DNA of 64,000 bases, from positions 1,884,094 through 1,948,093 of the forward strand of contig JAKUDP010000011.1 in NCBI GenBank assembly GCA_022570795.1, read 5' to 3'. The DNA is from Sphaerulina vaccinii. Lineage: Eukaryota > Ascomycota > Dothideomycetes > Mycosphaerellales > Mycosphaerellaceae. Positions 10,711-20,263 of this stretch are shown in pieces. Each line of letters begins with the position of its first letter. Position 1 is the first letter of the stretch. The notes beneath the pieces are model-generated. The model had not been told where the DNA came from. It saw only the letters and a list, made by a program, of their open reading frames with translations, and made no database searches. The position numbers were made by a program, and so were the translations under genes.

Positions 10711-11339
10711 TTATTCTCCTCCCAGGAAGGTCTCTCCGGTCTTCGTTATTGCAAAAGCAAGATCACGAACAGCATGCCCCGCCATCCTCTTCTTGTGCCC
10801 GGCGGCCCATTCCTTATCTCTAGCGGTCGTCTCGATACGCCAATTAGCGAATCGCGCCATGAGTGATGAGTGCTCTTGGCTTTGAAGTTGACTCATGTAG
10901 TCCTCAATGTAGTCGTTGCGGTCGGCCAGGATTGGTTGCTCCTGAAGTGGGACGACGTCGAGTTGCATTGGTTCTGGCTCTGGTTCCGCAGCTATGGTGA
11001 GGGCAGTGGAACTGAGTATTGTCAGTCGTTGAGCGTGATGATCTGTTTAGATTAGGTGGCATACCTGAAGCCAGAAGACGGTGCTACTGATCCTTGCTCT
11101 GAGGCGTCTTCTTGTGCTCCGAATTCTGTGGTGAGCTTGCCTATGCGTCTCCCCGTGCTGATAGCTGCTCGCATCTCGTTCGAGGCGATCTCTTGTTTGA
11201 TGCGCTTCTTGAGACAGTCGCGTTCAGTTCTCGGATCGAGCTCACTCAGAAGATCTTCTGCGCGCTTCCTCTTCGAGTTGGCGAGTCGTGCTTCCTGGTG
11301 CGTCTGCCGACCATAGCTGCTAGGTTCGAAGTGCTGCAT
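10711..11339 (-). CDS. Conserved-looking hypothetical protein, 191 aa, probably nuclear
   Basis: Two exons (11339-11065 and 11011-10711) are joined by a 53-nt intron with a GTATGC donor, a CTGAC branch-like site and a CTCAG acceptor. Only this acceptor keeps the frame. The product is charged and largely helical: NSKRKRAEDLL (a basic patch that could be a nuclear localisation signal), then RDCLKKRIKQEIASNEMRAA, a Glu/Pro spacer AAEPEPEP, and a second helical half with YIEDYMSQLQSQEHSSLMARF. There is no signal peptide, membrane segment or Cys/His cluster. I do not recognise the family. The splice structure and non-random composition make it a real gene. Confidence 0.65.
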
Positions 11340-11530
11340 CTTGGCTTGGAAAGGGAAGGCCGAGTTGATGAGCTTGTCACAAATGTGTTGTCAATGTGGG
11401 GATGTTAGTGGAAGTCGTGGATGCGGTGCCCTGTGGAAGAAGAAGCCAGAAGCATGAAACCTCACTTGCTGTGCTTAGCTTCAATTCACTCGATCTTCGA
11501 ACTCATATTCCGGTCACCTATAGTCTTTGA

Positions 11531-12037
11531 ATGAGAGTTCTCGCAGTAGCAGCATCACTTCATAGACCGCAGATCGTTCTGTCATCAGTAGCACTCCACC
11601 GAGTCAGCAAATTCATCACTACGCGACAACCTACCTCAAAGGGGACTTCTTGTCCGAACGCTGCATTGTCGCAGCCATGGACAGGCTATGCCACCAAAGT
11701 CGCCGAAGTGCTTCACTCTCGAGCATCTTCGAGTTTCGACGGTGGTTGGTCTGGCCGCCGGGAGTATCGCGACATCAACTTGATGTTTTATGGGTGTGTC
11801 CTTTGCGTGCTGCTCTTCCAGCATTTCCTTCAATCTCATCTCTTCTCTCGACAGCATGCTGCTTCACTGTACAAATGCAGACAATGGACTAGGGCACATC
11901 TGCCAACATATCTGCCAGCTCTGGAGATCTGCCGGTGTTTGATGTTGGTGATATGTCTCGCTGTCACATCCCGGCTCTTCTGTTCCCTAGTAGATCCTTC
12001 TCTCTCTGTTCGCCATCTCGTTCAGCTGTACCTGTGA
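11531..12037 (+). CDS. Possible 168-aa ORF in the divergent spacer
   Basis: The spacer between the minus-strand hypothetical gene and the plus-strand gene at 12349 contains one open frame. It has an N-terminus poor in acidic residues and rich in Ser/Ala/Arg (MRVLAVAASLHRPQIV) and a hydrophobic stretch, INLMFYGCVLCVLLFQHFLQ, about halfway, which together could suggest a small mitochondrial single-pass protein. Its C-terminal third looks like non-coding translation. An opposite-strand 73-codon frame (11857-11636) competes for the same bases. Treat as unproven. The rest of 11,340-12,348 is promoter space with nothing else recognised. Confidence 0.22.
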   Translation: MRVLAVAASLHRPQIVLSSVALHRVSKFITTRQPTSKGTSCPNAALSQPWTGYATKVAEVLHSRASSSFDGGWSGRREYRDINLMFYGCVLCVLLFQHFLQSHLFSRQHAASLYKCRQWTRAHLPTYLPALEICRCLMLVICLAVTSRLFCSLVDPSLSVRHLVQLYL

Positions 12038-12348
12038 GGAGGAGGTGTTGTTGTCTGACGTGCATGAAAGTAGCATGAGACTACTGCAGGACCACTGCAG
12101 GCTATTATATCATCCCCACTCGTTCTTGGACAGGGGGTAGTCGGCATTGAAGTCCAATCACTTAGCCTGTCGCATTTCATATTATTACCCTACTATATCT
12201 TTAATCGATATAGCCAGTTTCCAGTCAAACGGTTTCACAACGTTGCATTCAGCCATTCACGAACCGGCTTCTCGGGAGTCCCAGGAGAGTGGGATGAACC
12301 CTACACCGCTTCAGAAAGGAAAGGCGCATTGGAGGAGGATCTGATTCG

Positions 12349-14040
12349 ATGCCACAAGTCGCCAACACGTCGTCGTCGTCGTCGGCTGGCACTTCAGTCT
12401 TTGCGCGCTTCAAGAGAACAAACACCGGCAACAACAGTCTGACTGGGAGTGAAAGTAATGGAAATGCGGGAAAGAGTCGCGCTGATCTGAAGTGGGAGAC
12501 CGAGGAGAATAGAAGTCCCATTGACTCGTCAGGCGCAGTCGAGTGGAAAGGAGGGAAACTGGTGCAGCACGATCAAGTCACCAAGACACAATCCTCCCAC
12601 CGCCGCGACAGCAGCATCCTCTCCCTCACCACCACCGTCACGGACAGCGCAAAGGAGTTTGGAGCGAATGTCAAGAGAAGCGTGAGTCTGCGATCTCACA
12701 GACAGTCGGGATCAACCAGCGGCTCCTCGTTTGGCAACACAAGGAGTCCTGGTACGGGAACACACTTCACTCCTCTGAGCTCAGCGAGTCCTGTGGAACA
12801 TTCGGAAGAAGAGGAAGACAGACCGACACTGCCGCCTGCAACCGCGCCCATACCATCTTCATCTAAACCTCCACCACAACCACCTCTGCTGAAGAGGAAG
12901 ATCTCCCTTACAGCGAAGGGACTGACTTCCAAGTTCAAGTCGACCGAAGCTCTTCCCAGCCTCAACTCTCCCGTATATCTACAAAACGTAGGCGCGCGAT
13001 CGCCGCCTGTACTGGAAAGAAGCGATTCAATGTTGGTGTCCCAAGCACCCAGCCACGCTCCCTTGAGCAGGAAGACTTCCGATCAGAATCGACCACGTCT
13101 CCAATCTCAAAACAGCTTCTCACGGGACATCTCTTCCTCACATGGCGGTGGCAGCAATGGCACATCGCTTCACCAAGCACCCAGCTTACCTCAAACCGGA
13201 CCTCTAAACCCTCTCAACCCAACATCAATCTACCAGACCATCCAGGAAACTTCCTCAAAACGTATCGCCACAATCGACTACATGCGCAAGTTACATGAAG
13301 GAGACATTTTCTACTTCGGAACAATCCACTATTCTCAAACGAGTCTCCATGCCATGCCCTCAATGCAAGCTCATAAACTCGGCCGACGAGCCACGAACTA
13401 CTTTCTCCTCGGATATTCCTTACCCTCCCTCCTCGACCTCAACTCAAGCAACCCATTGGAATATTTGAAAGCCCTCTCCGCCCTCCTAACAGAATTCGAA
13501 ACCTACCAATCACTATGCGGCTTCGACGTATCAGGGAACATCGTAGGGCGTTCTTCACGTATGGGTGGAATGTTCTCCAAATCTGGCATCCGGTCATCCA
13601 AGGGAAGACGCAGTAGTACTGCTATCACCCCATCAGACCTACCATCTCTAGATGCACGACAAGCTGAACTCCTTGGGCTCCCAGTCCGAGACTACGCTTC
13701 AAACCCGACAAGCCCGAGCGATATGAGTAGTCCGATCAACCCGACTGGACACGAGTTTCATTTCCTGATGACGCCGCATATCCCTTTCGAACCAGATTTC
13801 TCGACTACGCTGGGGACGTTATGCGATACTCTCATTGATACTTATGCGAAACTTATGGAGCTTGTGACAGGGCCTGAGCTTTGTAGTCCGCTTGTTGGTG
13901 ATGCATTCAGCAAAGCCGATAAAGCTATTCGAAAGATCCTCGTGGCAAACGTGGTCCGAGAGTTCGAGGAGACTACCCGAGCTTCAATGAAAGGCGAAAT
14001 GGCGGGACTAGGGAAGTTGACGCTAGGTGGACTTATGTAG
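12349..14040 (+). CDS. Conserved fungal hypothetical protein, Ser/Pro-rich N-terminus (563 aa)
   Basis: This is an uninterrupted frame of 563 residues. Residues 1-~290 are disordered and Ser/Pro/Thr-rich with basic phosphosite-like patches (RKTSDQNRP, LKRKISLT, RSVSLRSH). Residues ~295-400 look globular and conserved in style: TIDYMRKLHEGDIFYFGTI...LGRRATNYFLLGYSLPSLLDL. After a second Ser-rich insert, the C-terminus (HEFHFLMTPHIPFEPDFSTTLGTLCDTLIDTYAKLMELV through FEETTRASMKGEMAGLGKL) is again helical. No catalytic motif, membrane segment or signal peptide is visible. The layout suggests a regulated cytosolic scaffold or trafficking/signalling protein, but I cannot assign a function. The start is the first ATG of the frame and lies ~1 kb from the divergent upstream gene. 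Confidence 0.8.
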   Translation: MPQVANTSSSSSAGTSVFARFKRTNTGNNSLTGSESNGNAGKSRADLKWETEENRSPIDSSGAVEWKGGKLVQHDQVTKTQSSHRRDSSILSLTTTVTDSAKEFGANVKRSVSLRSHRQSGSTSGSSFGNTRSPGTGTHFTPLSSASPVEHSEEEEDRPTLPPATAPIPSSSKPPPQPPLLKRKISLTAKGLTSKFKSTEALPSLNSPVYLQNVGARSPPVLERSDSMLVSQAPSHAPLSRKTSDQNRPRLQSQNSFSRDISSSHGGGSNGTSLHQAPSLPQTGPLNPLNPTSIYQTIQETSSKRIATIDYMRKLHEGDIFYFGTIHYSQTSLHAMPSMQAHKLGRRATNYFLLGYSLPSLLDLNSSNPLEYLKALSALLTEFETYQSLCGFDVSGNIVGRSSRMGGMFSKSGIRSSKGRRSSTAITPSDLPSLDARQAELLGLPVRDYASNPTSPSDMSSPINPTGHEFHFLMTPHIPFEPDFSTTLGTLCDTLIDTYAKLMELVTGPELCSPLVGDAFSKADKAIRKILVANVVREFEETTRASMKGEMAGLGKLTLGGLM

Positions 14041-14802
14041 GATATGGGTTGCGAGCGTCATGTGGAGGTCGGAGATCTGAGAGGGAAAGAGTAATTGAGG
14101 GCAAGAGTGCTTGATCGTGTGATGGACTTTCTGGGTGGAAAGTGATATGTTTTGTTGCGACGATATGATACCATGATCGGATATGGATGGATGTGATACC
14201 CCCTCTACTACTACTACTGCACTGGCGTTCTGAAAGTTTGCGATCACAGCCGCGATGACTGAGAAATTTGGATGTTTATAGTTCAGACTTATTGAGATCT
14301 ATTTAATATGCTTTCTACCTCAGCACTGCTTTTTGGCGACCTTTTGGTCATGCGATCTTGCGAGCAAGGAATTCTTCTCTGAAACGTCTCGAGCTGACAT
14401 AATGATGCGAGCATGATTAGAGCAGCGTAGCGTCAGAAATGCTGCAGAGAAGGAGGCGCGTCCGAGTCTGGAGCCGAGAAACATAAGATCTTACGAGCAG
14501 TCGAGCACAGGTTAGCAGACATCTCTGAATCGTTTTCATGTGGTATCATGATGCAGTTGCTTCCAGAGTTGCATGGTGAATAATCAGCTGGGGAGAAGGA
14601 GGCATGGATCGAGATGTGGTTCCTGGTGAAAGTATTGTAACAAACGCAACGCTTCTATGCATACCAACGCCTAGCTTGCGCTCAAAGTCTCTTTTTTGTC
14701 GAATCTAGCACATGCTTCTCCATTTCCTCTATCTGGGGAATCGAGCCCAACCACTCCTCCTCCTTGGTCTGGTTCTAATGAATTGTCGGAGAACATTGCA
14801 AT
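14041..14802. other. Convergent 3' spacer
   Basis: This stretch lies between the 3' ends of the plus-strand hypothetical gene and the minus-strand aminotransferase. It presumably holds both 3' UTRs. No gene, repeat or RNA is apparent. Confidence 0.5.
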
Positions 14803-16219
14803 CTATTTGACCAGGACGCCCCACTCATGACTCTCCTTGCCGTACATGATAGAGACCAACCAGCTCTTGATAAGCTTAGCGTACGGGCCAGTCTCGCCGC
14901 CTTCAGTCATAGGGATGTCGACGTCCTTGCCTCTGAAGTTGATCAAGCCCACTGGGGCCACAAAGAATGCGGTGCCAGCTGCGAAAACCTCAATGAGACG
15001 GTCTTCCTGTGATGCGGAGAGAAGGTCGTCCATGGTGAAACGCTGCTCCACAACTTCCAACTCTTCCAACTCGTCCTGCTTCTTGCTCAATCTCGACTTT
15101 CCAAGCTCAAGGATTGACGCACGCGTGACACCTTCGAGAATGATGCGTTCTTCCAGTGGTGCTGTGACGAGCTGGAGCTTGCCCTCCTTGGTACGCCACA
15201 CGACGAAGAAGTTGCTGGCTCCGGCTTCTGTAACGTAGCACTCCTTGCCGAAGAGCCACAGAACTTGATCGAATCCTCGTGAACGTGCTTCACCTTGTGC
15301 GACGAGAGATGGTCCGTAGTTTGCTCCGAGCTTGGCGTAGCCGAATCCGCCTGGCCAGGCGCGGATTGTGTCTTCATTGGATGCCAACAGCTTCAATCCG
15401 GAGGTGGATTTCTTCTGCTCGGAAACACCGCCGTTGAGAGCTGGTGGGATTGACTTGCTCATGTCTGGAAAGCAGGCGATGATCACGTAGAGCAATGCTT
15501 CGCGTGGCTTTTGCACACCGAGAGCCTGGTCCGTTCCGATGAATGTAGGTCGGACGTATAAGAAGTGTCCTGCTCTCTCCTTTGGTAGCCACTTGTCTCC
15601 ATCTTGTGCGCAAAGTGCTATGATCATCTTCTCCAACTCTTTCGGATCAAAGTCTGGTAGGGCAATGCGTGCAGCACTCTTTCTCATCCTCTCGCAGTTA
15701 CGGCTTGGTCTGAACAGGCGAAGCTCTCCGTCGAATCCTCTGTACAGCTTCAAGCCCTCGAAGCACTCAGTAGCGTAGTGCAAGACACTGGCAGACGGCC
15801 AGATTGGAAGAGGTCCATATGGCTTCAGTTGTGGTGCATCCCATCCTTCTTCTACAGTCCATCGAGCGGAGACCATGTGATCTGTGCATGTCTTCTGTGC
15901 TTTGAATTCGTCGGAGTCGAGGGCAGGTACACTGCAGTAAAGATGACTGGTTAGCAAGTGTCTCTGAGAGCGTGATCCCACTTGATTTGAGTCCGTCTGT
16001 GAGGTCGTCGCCTCAGTCGGCTCAGGAAATCAGAGATATGTTCACTTACTCTCTCGGTCTGGGGTTGTATTCGAAGGTCATGAGAGATGTGTCGAGCGGT
16101 CGATCAGCGGCCTTGCCATTGAGGGCGTGCTTAATGCCAGCTTGTGTCAAGGCAGATGCGGAGGTCGATGTGGGTGTGGATGTGCCAGATTGCTCTGGAG
16201 TGAGCGCTGCTGGAGCCAT
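14803..16219 (-). CDS. Branched-chain amino acid aminotransferase (BCAT)
   Basis: Exon 1 (16219-16050) and exon 2 (15931-14803) are joined by a 118-nt intron (GTAAGTG...CTGCAG), giving 432 residues. The intron has no stop in the exon-2 frame, so a false internal start is tempting, but the spliced N-terminus MAPAALTPEQ...MTFEYNPRPRDVPALDSDEF is the right one. PLP class IV hallmarks are present: FEGLKLYRGFDG, VRPTFIGTD, and the presumed Schiff-base Lys (~257) in FGYAKLGANYGPS, followed by EVFAAGTA. The enzyme exchanges the amino group between Val/Leu/Ile and 2-oxoglutarate, the last biosynthetic and first catabolic step. The N-terminus is Ser/Thr/Ala-rich without a clear basic amphipathic presequence, so the compartment (cytosol or mitochondrion) is open. 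Two Gcn4/CpcA-like sites lie ~250 bp upstream. Confidence 0.95.
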
Positions 16220-16467
16220 TGTGATGTGTTCGATGTCGTTGGCTTGGTCGATGGTCTGTAGTTGGAGATGTGATAAGACTGCGCCTCCTTGTTCAAGGCA
16301 AACTGTCTGTGAGAGGCTGCGTAGTGGTAGTAGTAGTGTGACCGACTAGTGGATGTGGATGTCAAGGACTAAATAGAAGAGTTGACTTGGAGGGGCAACT
16401 GCCTTGACGTACCACTTCGCGGGTCAAACACGGTCGTTCTTTCACTTACAGACGAGCCAAGCAAGGG

Positions 16468-16491
16468 GAGTCATATGGCCTACAATGACTC
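16468..16491. promoter_or_regulatory. Pair of Gcn4/CpcA-like TGACTC hexamers upstream of BCAT
   Basis: GAGTCA at 16468-16473 and TGACTC at 16486-16491 are six-of-seven matches to the TGA(C/G)TCA general-control site, in opposite orientation and 12 bp apart, ~250-270 bp upstream of the BCAT start. Amino acid biosynthetic genes are classic targets of this bZIP factor. This is an inference from short matches; such hexamers also occur by chance. Confidence 0.3.
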
Positions 16492-17027
16492 GATATGTCA
16501 TGTTTCGCGCCCTATTGTGTTATTGTGCTTCCTCTTCGAGCTAGATTAGATTCTCGTCCCTTCGCCAATGCCGACTTGTGCATTATCCTGCTGTTGTGCA
16601 ATGTTTTGCATGCAGGAACCCACGCGTTTGGTGTGAGTGGGCGTGCAAAAAAGTTCCAATGTCCTCCAATGCCGAACGGCAAGCGTCGGTATTGCGTCCA
16701 AAACAACCCGGCCAAGGTGCGATATCGGTGGGGACATACTTAAGCCGAGTCACTTCGACCAAGTTCTTCTACTCGTCTTGGAGAACGCGAGGGCCGATGC
16801 GGATGTCATCGTTGGTGTCACGACCATAAGGCTGAGGCGTTGGTATCGCCGAGTCCACTGAGTATCGAAAAAGGCGCGCATGAACAGGACCAGACTCACC
16901 ATCACAAAGGCAGAAACATGCTAAGCCGAGCCGCCAAACTGCTCACTGTTGTGCAAAGTGCCACTACAAACAGAGAGCTGATGTCAAGAACGAGGCGCTT
17001 GTCAGCACACGTGGACAGATTTTACCT

Positions 17028-17597
17028 GCAGCTGACTCGGTTGTACAGCATTACAAGCCTGTTTGCCGGACAAAGGCAACAAGGTGGCACAGTCACTTTC
17101 CTGCGAACGCCTCAGAGTTGGTTCTTAGGGTTGCCCGAAACTTCTAGGACGACGATGTATCTGATTTGCTTCGGATAGGTTCGCAAGTTTGTCTGCTACG
17201 CGTCTTCGAACATAATATCTGGACATTTGTAGGTAGAGCGTGATCGTCAATCTGGAAAAGGTCCAATCAACGATTTTTTTTCGAAAATGTTGGTATTCCA
17301 GCTTCTGTACAACAATCAGCTCTTGCTTACCTCCATTTTCTACGACTGACTGGAAGCCGAAAGCCGACGACTATAGCGAAGTAGGACTTACTCGTCGCAC
17401 ATTGAACAGAGATCCTTATATACGCTGTTGGGCATCCCGAGTACTCGCATTTATCTGGCATCTATTTCGGCCCACCTCCACCTTGGTGGGTCTATACCGT
17501 CTCGGATGCGAAGCGAGCAAGTTGCAGCACCTGCAGCTGACCTGGTTGCATAGCAGCATAATGCTCGATTGCTTGACGAAGGTAACGAGGTGGCATA
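17028..17597. repeat. Diverged direct repeat pair (17,028-17,095 / 17,528-17,597)
   Basis: Both copies contain CCTGCAGCTGAC then GGTTG, and end with AAGG(C/T)AAC(A/G)AGGTGGCA(C/T)AG. The differences I can align at the two ends are mostly C/T or G/A transitions, with small indels in the middle, as in mildly RIPped old repeats. The repeat is short, and I cannot name an element. Confidence 0.35.
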
Positions 17598-17743
17598 GCC
17601 AGGAATAATTGGTTGAAAGAAAGGCCGCAGCAATGGATAAGTGGTCATCTGCTCATACAGGTGTATATGCTGTTCTCACGCAAGACCTACCTCCAGATTG
17701 GACGTCCTGCTGTCCGCTATCCGCTATCTGATAACAACATACA

Positions 17744-18535
17744 TCAGTCCTGCGCCCACCTCGCATCGGCATGAATCAAAATCGGCCTCTGTCCGAGCAA
17801 CAACTTCTTCACCCTCTCCCAAGGCAGATCTCTCAACTCAAGAACAGTATCGAACAGCCCCCCAAGCACAATTCTAGTCGCGTAATGCGGGCATCCAGGC
17901 GAAACCTGTCCAGGAGGCAAGAATCCAGCAATGACCTCGCCGTGATGGTACCGTTCCAACCAGATCAGAACATTCGCCCAGATATGAGATCCGAAACTAA
18001 GACGCAACTGGACAGATCTCTCGGAATCCACTTTCAGTCGTAGGCTATTCCATATTCGAATGAATCGGAGCAGTGTATCACTGTCATATGCGTAGGCATC
18101 TATGAGAAAGTCGTTCTCGCAGTAGAAGATTTCCAGAGTCTCAGAGCGAGTTCGTTTTGAGACTGCTAGAAGACCGCTTCGCGTGTAGCCGGTGTTGGCG
18201 ACGTGTATAGGAGTGTCTTTTAGTATCGTGTAACGATAGATCTTGTTGCGTATCTCTCCTGGTAGATTGAAGAACTGAGGGATCTTTGTGGGACTGATAT
18301 GTGTTGCTAACTCGTCGAGTGCGGTATCGATAGCCATGGGTATGCCGGAAGCGGCAGCCGCGATCCCATTGATATCAGTCGAAGTGCTAGCCGCCGCCGA
18401 GTCGTTGAGCGGAGCGTGCTGCGCACTACTCGGACTGGTGAGTGTGACTTCCCCTCCAGATGGCGAGGAGATCCAGCGGTGATATGTAGCCGAAGAGTCC
18501 GTGGTCGTAGCAGCTTTGGATGAGAGTGGAGCCAT
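17744..18535 (-). CDS. 2EXR/F-box-like domain protein (263 aa)
   Basis: This is a single exon. Residues 1-~85 are a low-complexity Ser/Thr/Ala region. Residues ~88-104 read FFNLPGEIRNKIYRYTI, the signature opening of the large fungal 2EXR/F-box-like family ('LPxEIRNxIY'). After it come the family-typical LLAVSKRTRSETLEIFYCENDF block and a region about the line of hits (LLRFIRIWNSLRLKVDSERSVQLRL). These proteins are abundant in Pezizomycotina and mostly uncharacterised; some may be substrate adaptors of SCF-type ligases, but that is not shown for 2EXR. Start and stop are clean, and no intron is needed. Confidence 0.75.
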   Translation of the reverse strand: MAPLSSKAATTTDSSATYHRWISSPSGGEVTLTSPSSAQHAPLNDSAAASTSTDINGIAAAASGIPMAIDTALDELATHISPTKIPQFFNLPGEIRNKIYRYTILKDTPIHVANTGYTRSGLLAVSKRTRSETLEIFYCENDFLIDAYAYDSDTLLRFIRIWNSLRLKVDSERSVQLRLSFGSHIWANVLIWLERYHHGEVIAGFLPPGQVSPGCPHYATRIVLGGLFDTVLELRDLPWERVKKLLLGQRPILIHADARWAQD

Positions 18536-18918
18536 GTTCGTAGAGGTCGATGATCATGATGTGGTCAAAGTCGTGAGCAAAAAGAATCGAAGGAAGAAAG
18601 TTGCTGGACCCACTCTTTGATATCGAATATACAGTAGATGTGGAAGGCCAAGCTTACTGCTTGGTCGTGAAGCTACCACACTTGGCTATCCTGCCACGCA
18701 ACAACAAAATAAGGTCAGCTCTTTACGTCAACTGACGACAGATCGGGCCACAGACCAGCCTAGTGAAGATCGCGAAAGATGTGGTAGTCGTACATTTGCT
18801 AGATCAAGTAAGTGAGACATTACAATTTGTGAAACAAGGTGGTTAACAGTCCAAGTCCAGTTGAAAGATGAGTGTACCATGGCAGGCGTTCCTGTACTTC
18901 TCTCAAGCTTCCATCTCC
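18536..18918. other. Intergenic spacer
   Basis: This is ~380 bases between two minus-strand genes. It holds the promoter of the 2EXR gene and the 3' end of the oxygenase. Nothing else is visible. Confidence 0.4.
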
Positions 18919-20055
18919 TCACTTCCCAGCATATTGAAACTTCATCTTGAAGTCAATATAGTCCTTCCCCGTAGTCGCCGTGAACTTCGGGGGATCCATG
19001 GAAGCAGGCTTGCCTTGTTGTTGCGGCACGATGTAGCTATATCCAGTAACCTGTAAGAAGAAGGGGATTGAGTATCGGTCTGGCGTAATAGTCGTGCCTG
19101 GGACAACATCCGGAACGACTACACGATGTCTTGCTGCTGGCAAGTATCCATTACTGAACATCTCGAGGAATTCTGCAATGTTTATGTAGATCTTGTCTGG
19201 GATGTCGTTGGTTGCTGGGAGCCATGGGTCGGGAATGATGGATGTGCGGTCTTCGAACTCGAGACCAGATTGTTCGTTTTGTAGGAGTAGAGCTATGGAG
19301 CCGAAGTCTTTATGTGCTTCCATCCAAGTCCTCCCGTCGTAGTCTGAGCTAGACTTGTTGAAAGGAGGATAATGCATCAGTCGTAGTAAGTTCGTCTCGC
19401 GAGGATTGACAGAGCGGAGATACTCTGCTGCTTCTGGAGCAATGTCTAGACCTAGGAGGAGTGCTTCGAGAATCTTTGCAGCTAGATCGTACAAATCCTC
19501 ATACAGCTTAACTGCGAAGTCTCGAAATCCTGGCAAGACGTCTTCAGGTAGCCAGATGTTCTTCTCGTGAAGATTCTCTCCACTTCAGTATCGTAATGTT
19601 CTCGCCATTCTTGTTTCTTGGGAGTTGCAGAATCGGACAATTCGCCAGACTTGTTTAGTAGCTCTTCTTCAGTGTAGATGACAACTTTTTCCATTCCTGG
19701 GAAGGAGATTCCTCGATGAGGGAAGACGGCGTCTGCATGTGGTGCTTTCTTCTTGTCGTCGTCAGAGAGTGCGAAGAGTTGCTTTAGAGTTGAGAATGTT
19801 GTCTTGAAGCGGTCCTCTGGGATTGCGTGTCCGATGATGCCGACTGCGCCTTGGATGTGGCATGCTTCTGTGAGCTCGCAGGCATTGGCGTAGCGTAAGT
19901 AGCGTAAGCCGGAGTCTGGGCTGGTTGGGAAGGTTTCCTCGTCCTGCTCATTCCGATGTTATCCCTTTCTCCTCTGCCTGTGGTGGCTGAAGTCCCATAT
20001 CGAGGTCGTATCTGTTGAGTTCTGCCGCCGCTGGGAGGGCTGCAACGACTGGTAA
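18919..20055 (-). pseudogene. 2-oxoglutarate/Fe(II) oxygenase (isopenicillin-N-synthase-like), frameshifted
   Basis: The C-terminal half has the full Fe(II) set: HKD in EAHKDFGSIALLLQ, the distal His in AARHRVVVP, and RYS (2-oxoglutarate Arg-x-Ser) in DRYSIPFFLQ. The N-terminal DIOX_N-like part (ELTEACHIQGAVGIIGHAIPED...LKQLFALSDDDKKKAP) is also readable. The frame is broken twice. Near 19569 the frame ending VERIF must drop back one base to continue HEKNIWLPEDVLPGFRDF, as if one base were missing. Near 19950 one extra base separates ...EEKGITSE from QDEETFP. No short intron repairs either site. The only ATG early in the first frame is at 19998. It is probably a decayed secondary-metabolism-type oxygenase, or it contains sequence errors; the active-site residues are intact, which argues for recent loss. 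Confidence 0.75.
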
Positions 20056-20263
20056 CACATTATGCTATGCTTCACCACGCCTCACATGGCATCCAAGTGG
20101 GCTTATATCGACGGACCTTCGTTTACCAGGCATGTGATGTGGTGGGAAGGTGGAGTGGGAAAGATCTGTTTGTTGGTATTCCGAGGTGCAGCCAATCACA
20201 TGCTGGCTTGGCAATTGATGAAAAGTGCTTTCGATCACAACCTCGATTCATCTTTGTCTTATC

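Larger units (their letters stand above)
16220..17743. other. 1.5 kb without a convincing gene
   Basis: Apart from the BCAT promoter, this stretch has only short open frames on both strands with no domain-like content. It contains a diverged repeat pair (17,028-17,095 and 17,528-17,597). It looks like degraded, possibly once repetitive DNA. Confidence 0.45.

Noticed and set aside
14803..15981. BCAT starting at the in-frame ATG at 15981
   Set aside because: That ATG lies inside the intron; the spliced N-terminus from 16219 keeps frame and gives the expected protein, while the readthrough segment looks non-coding.
16840..17178. 112-codon plus-strand frame in the gene-poor stretch
   Set aside because: It runs across the diverged repeat block, has no conserved-looking segment and no support for a start.
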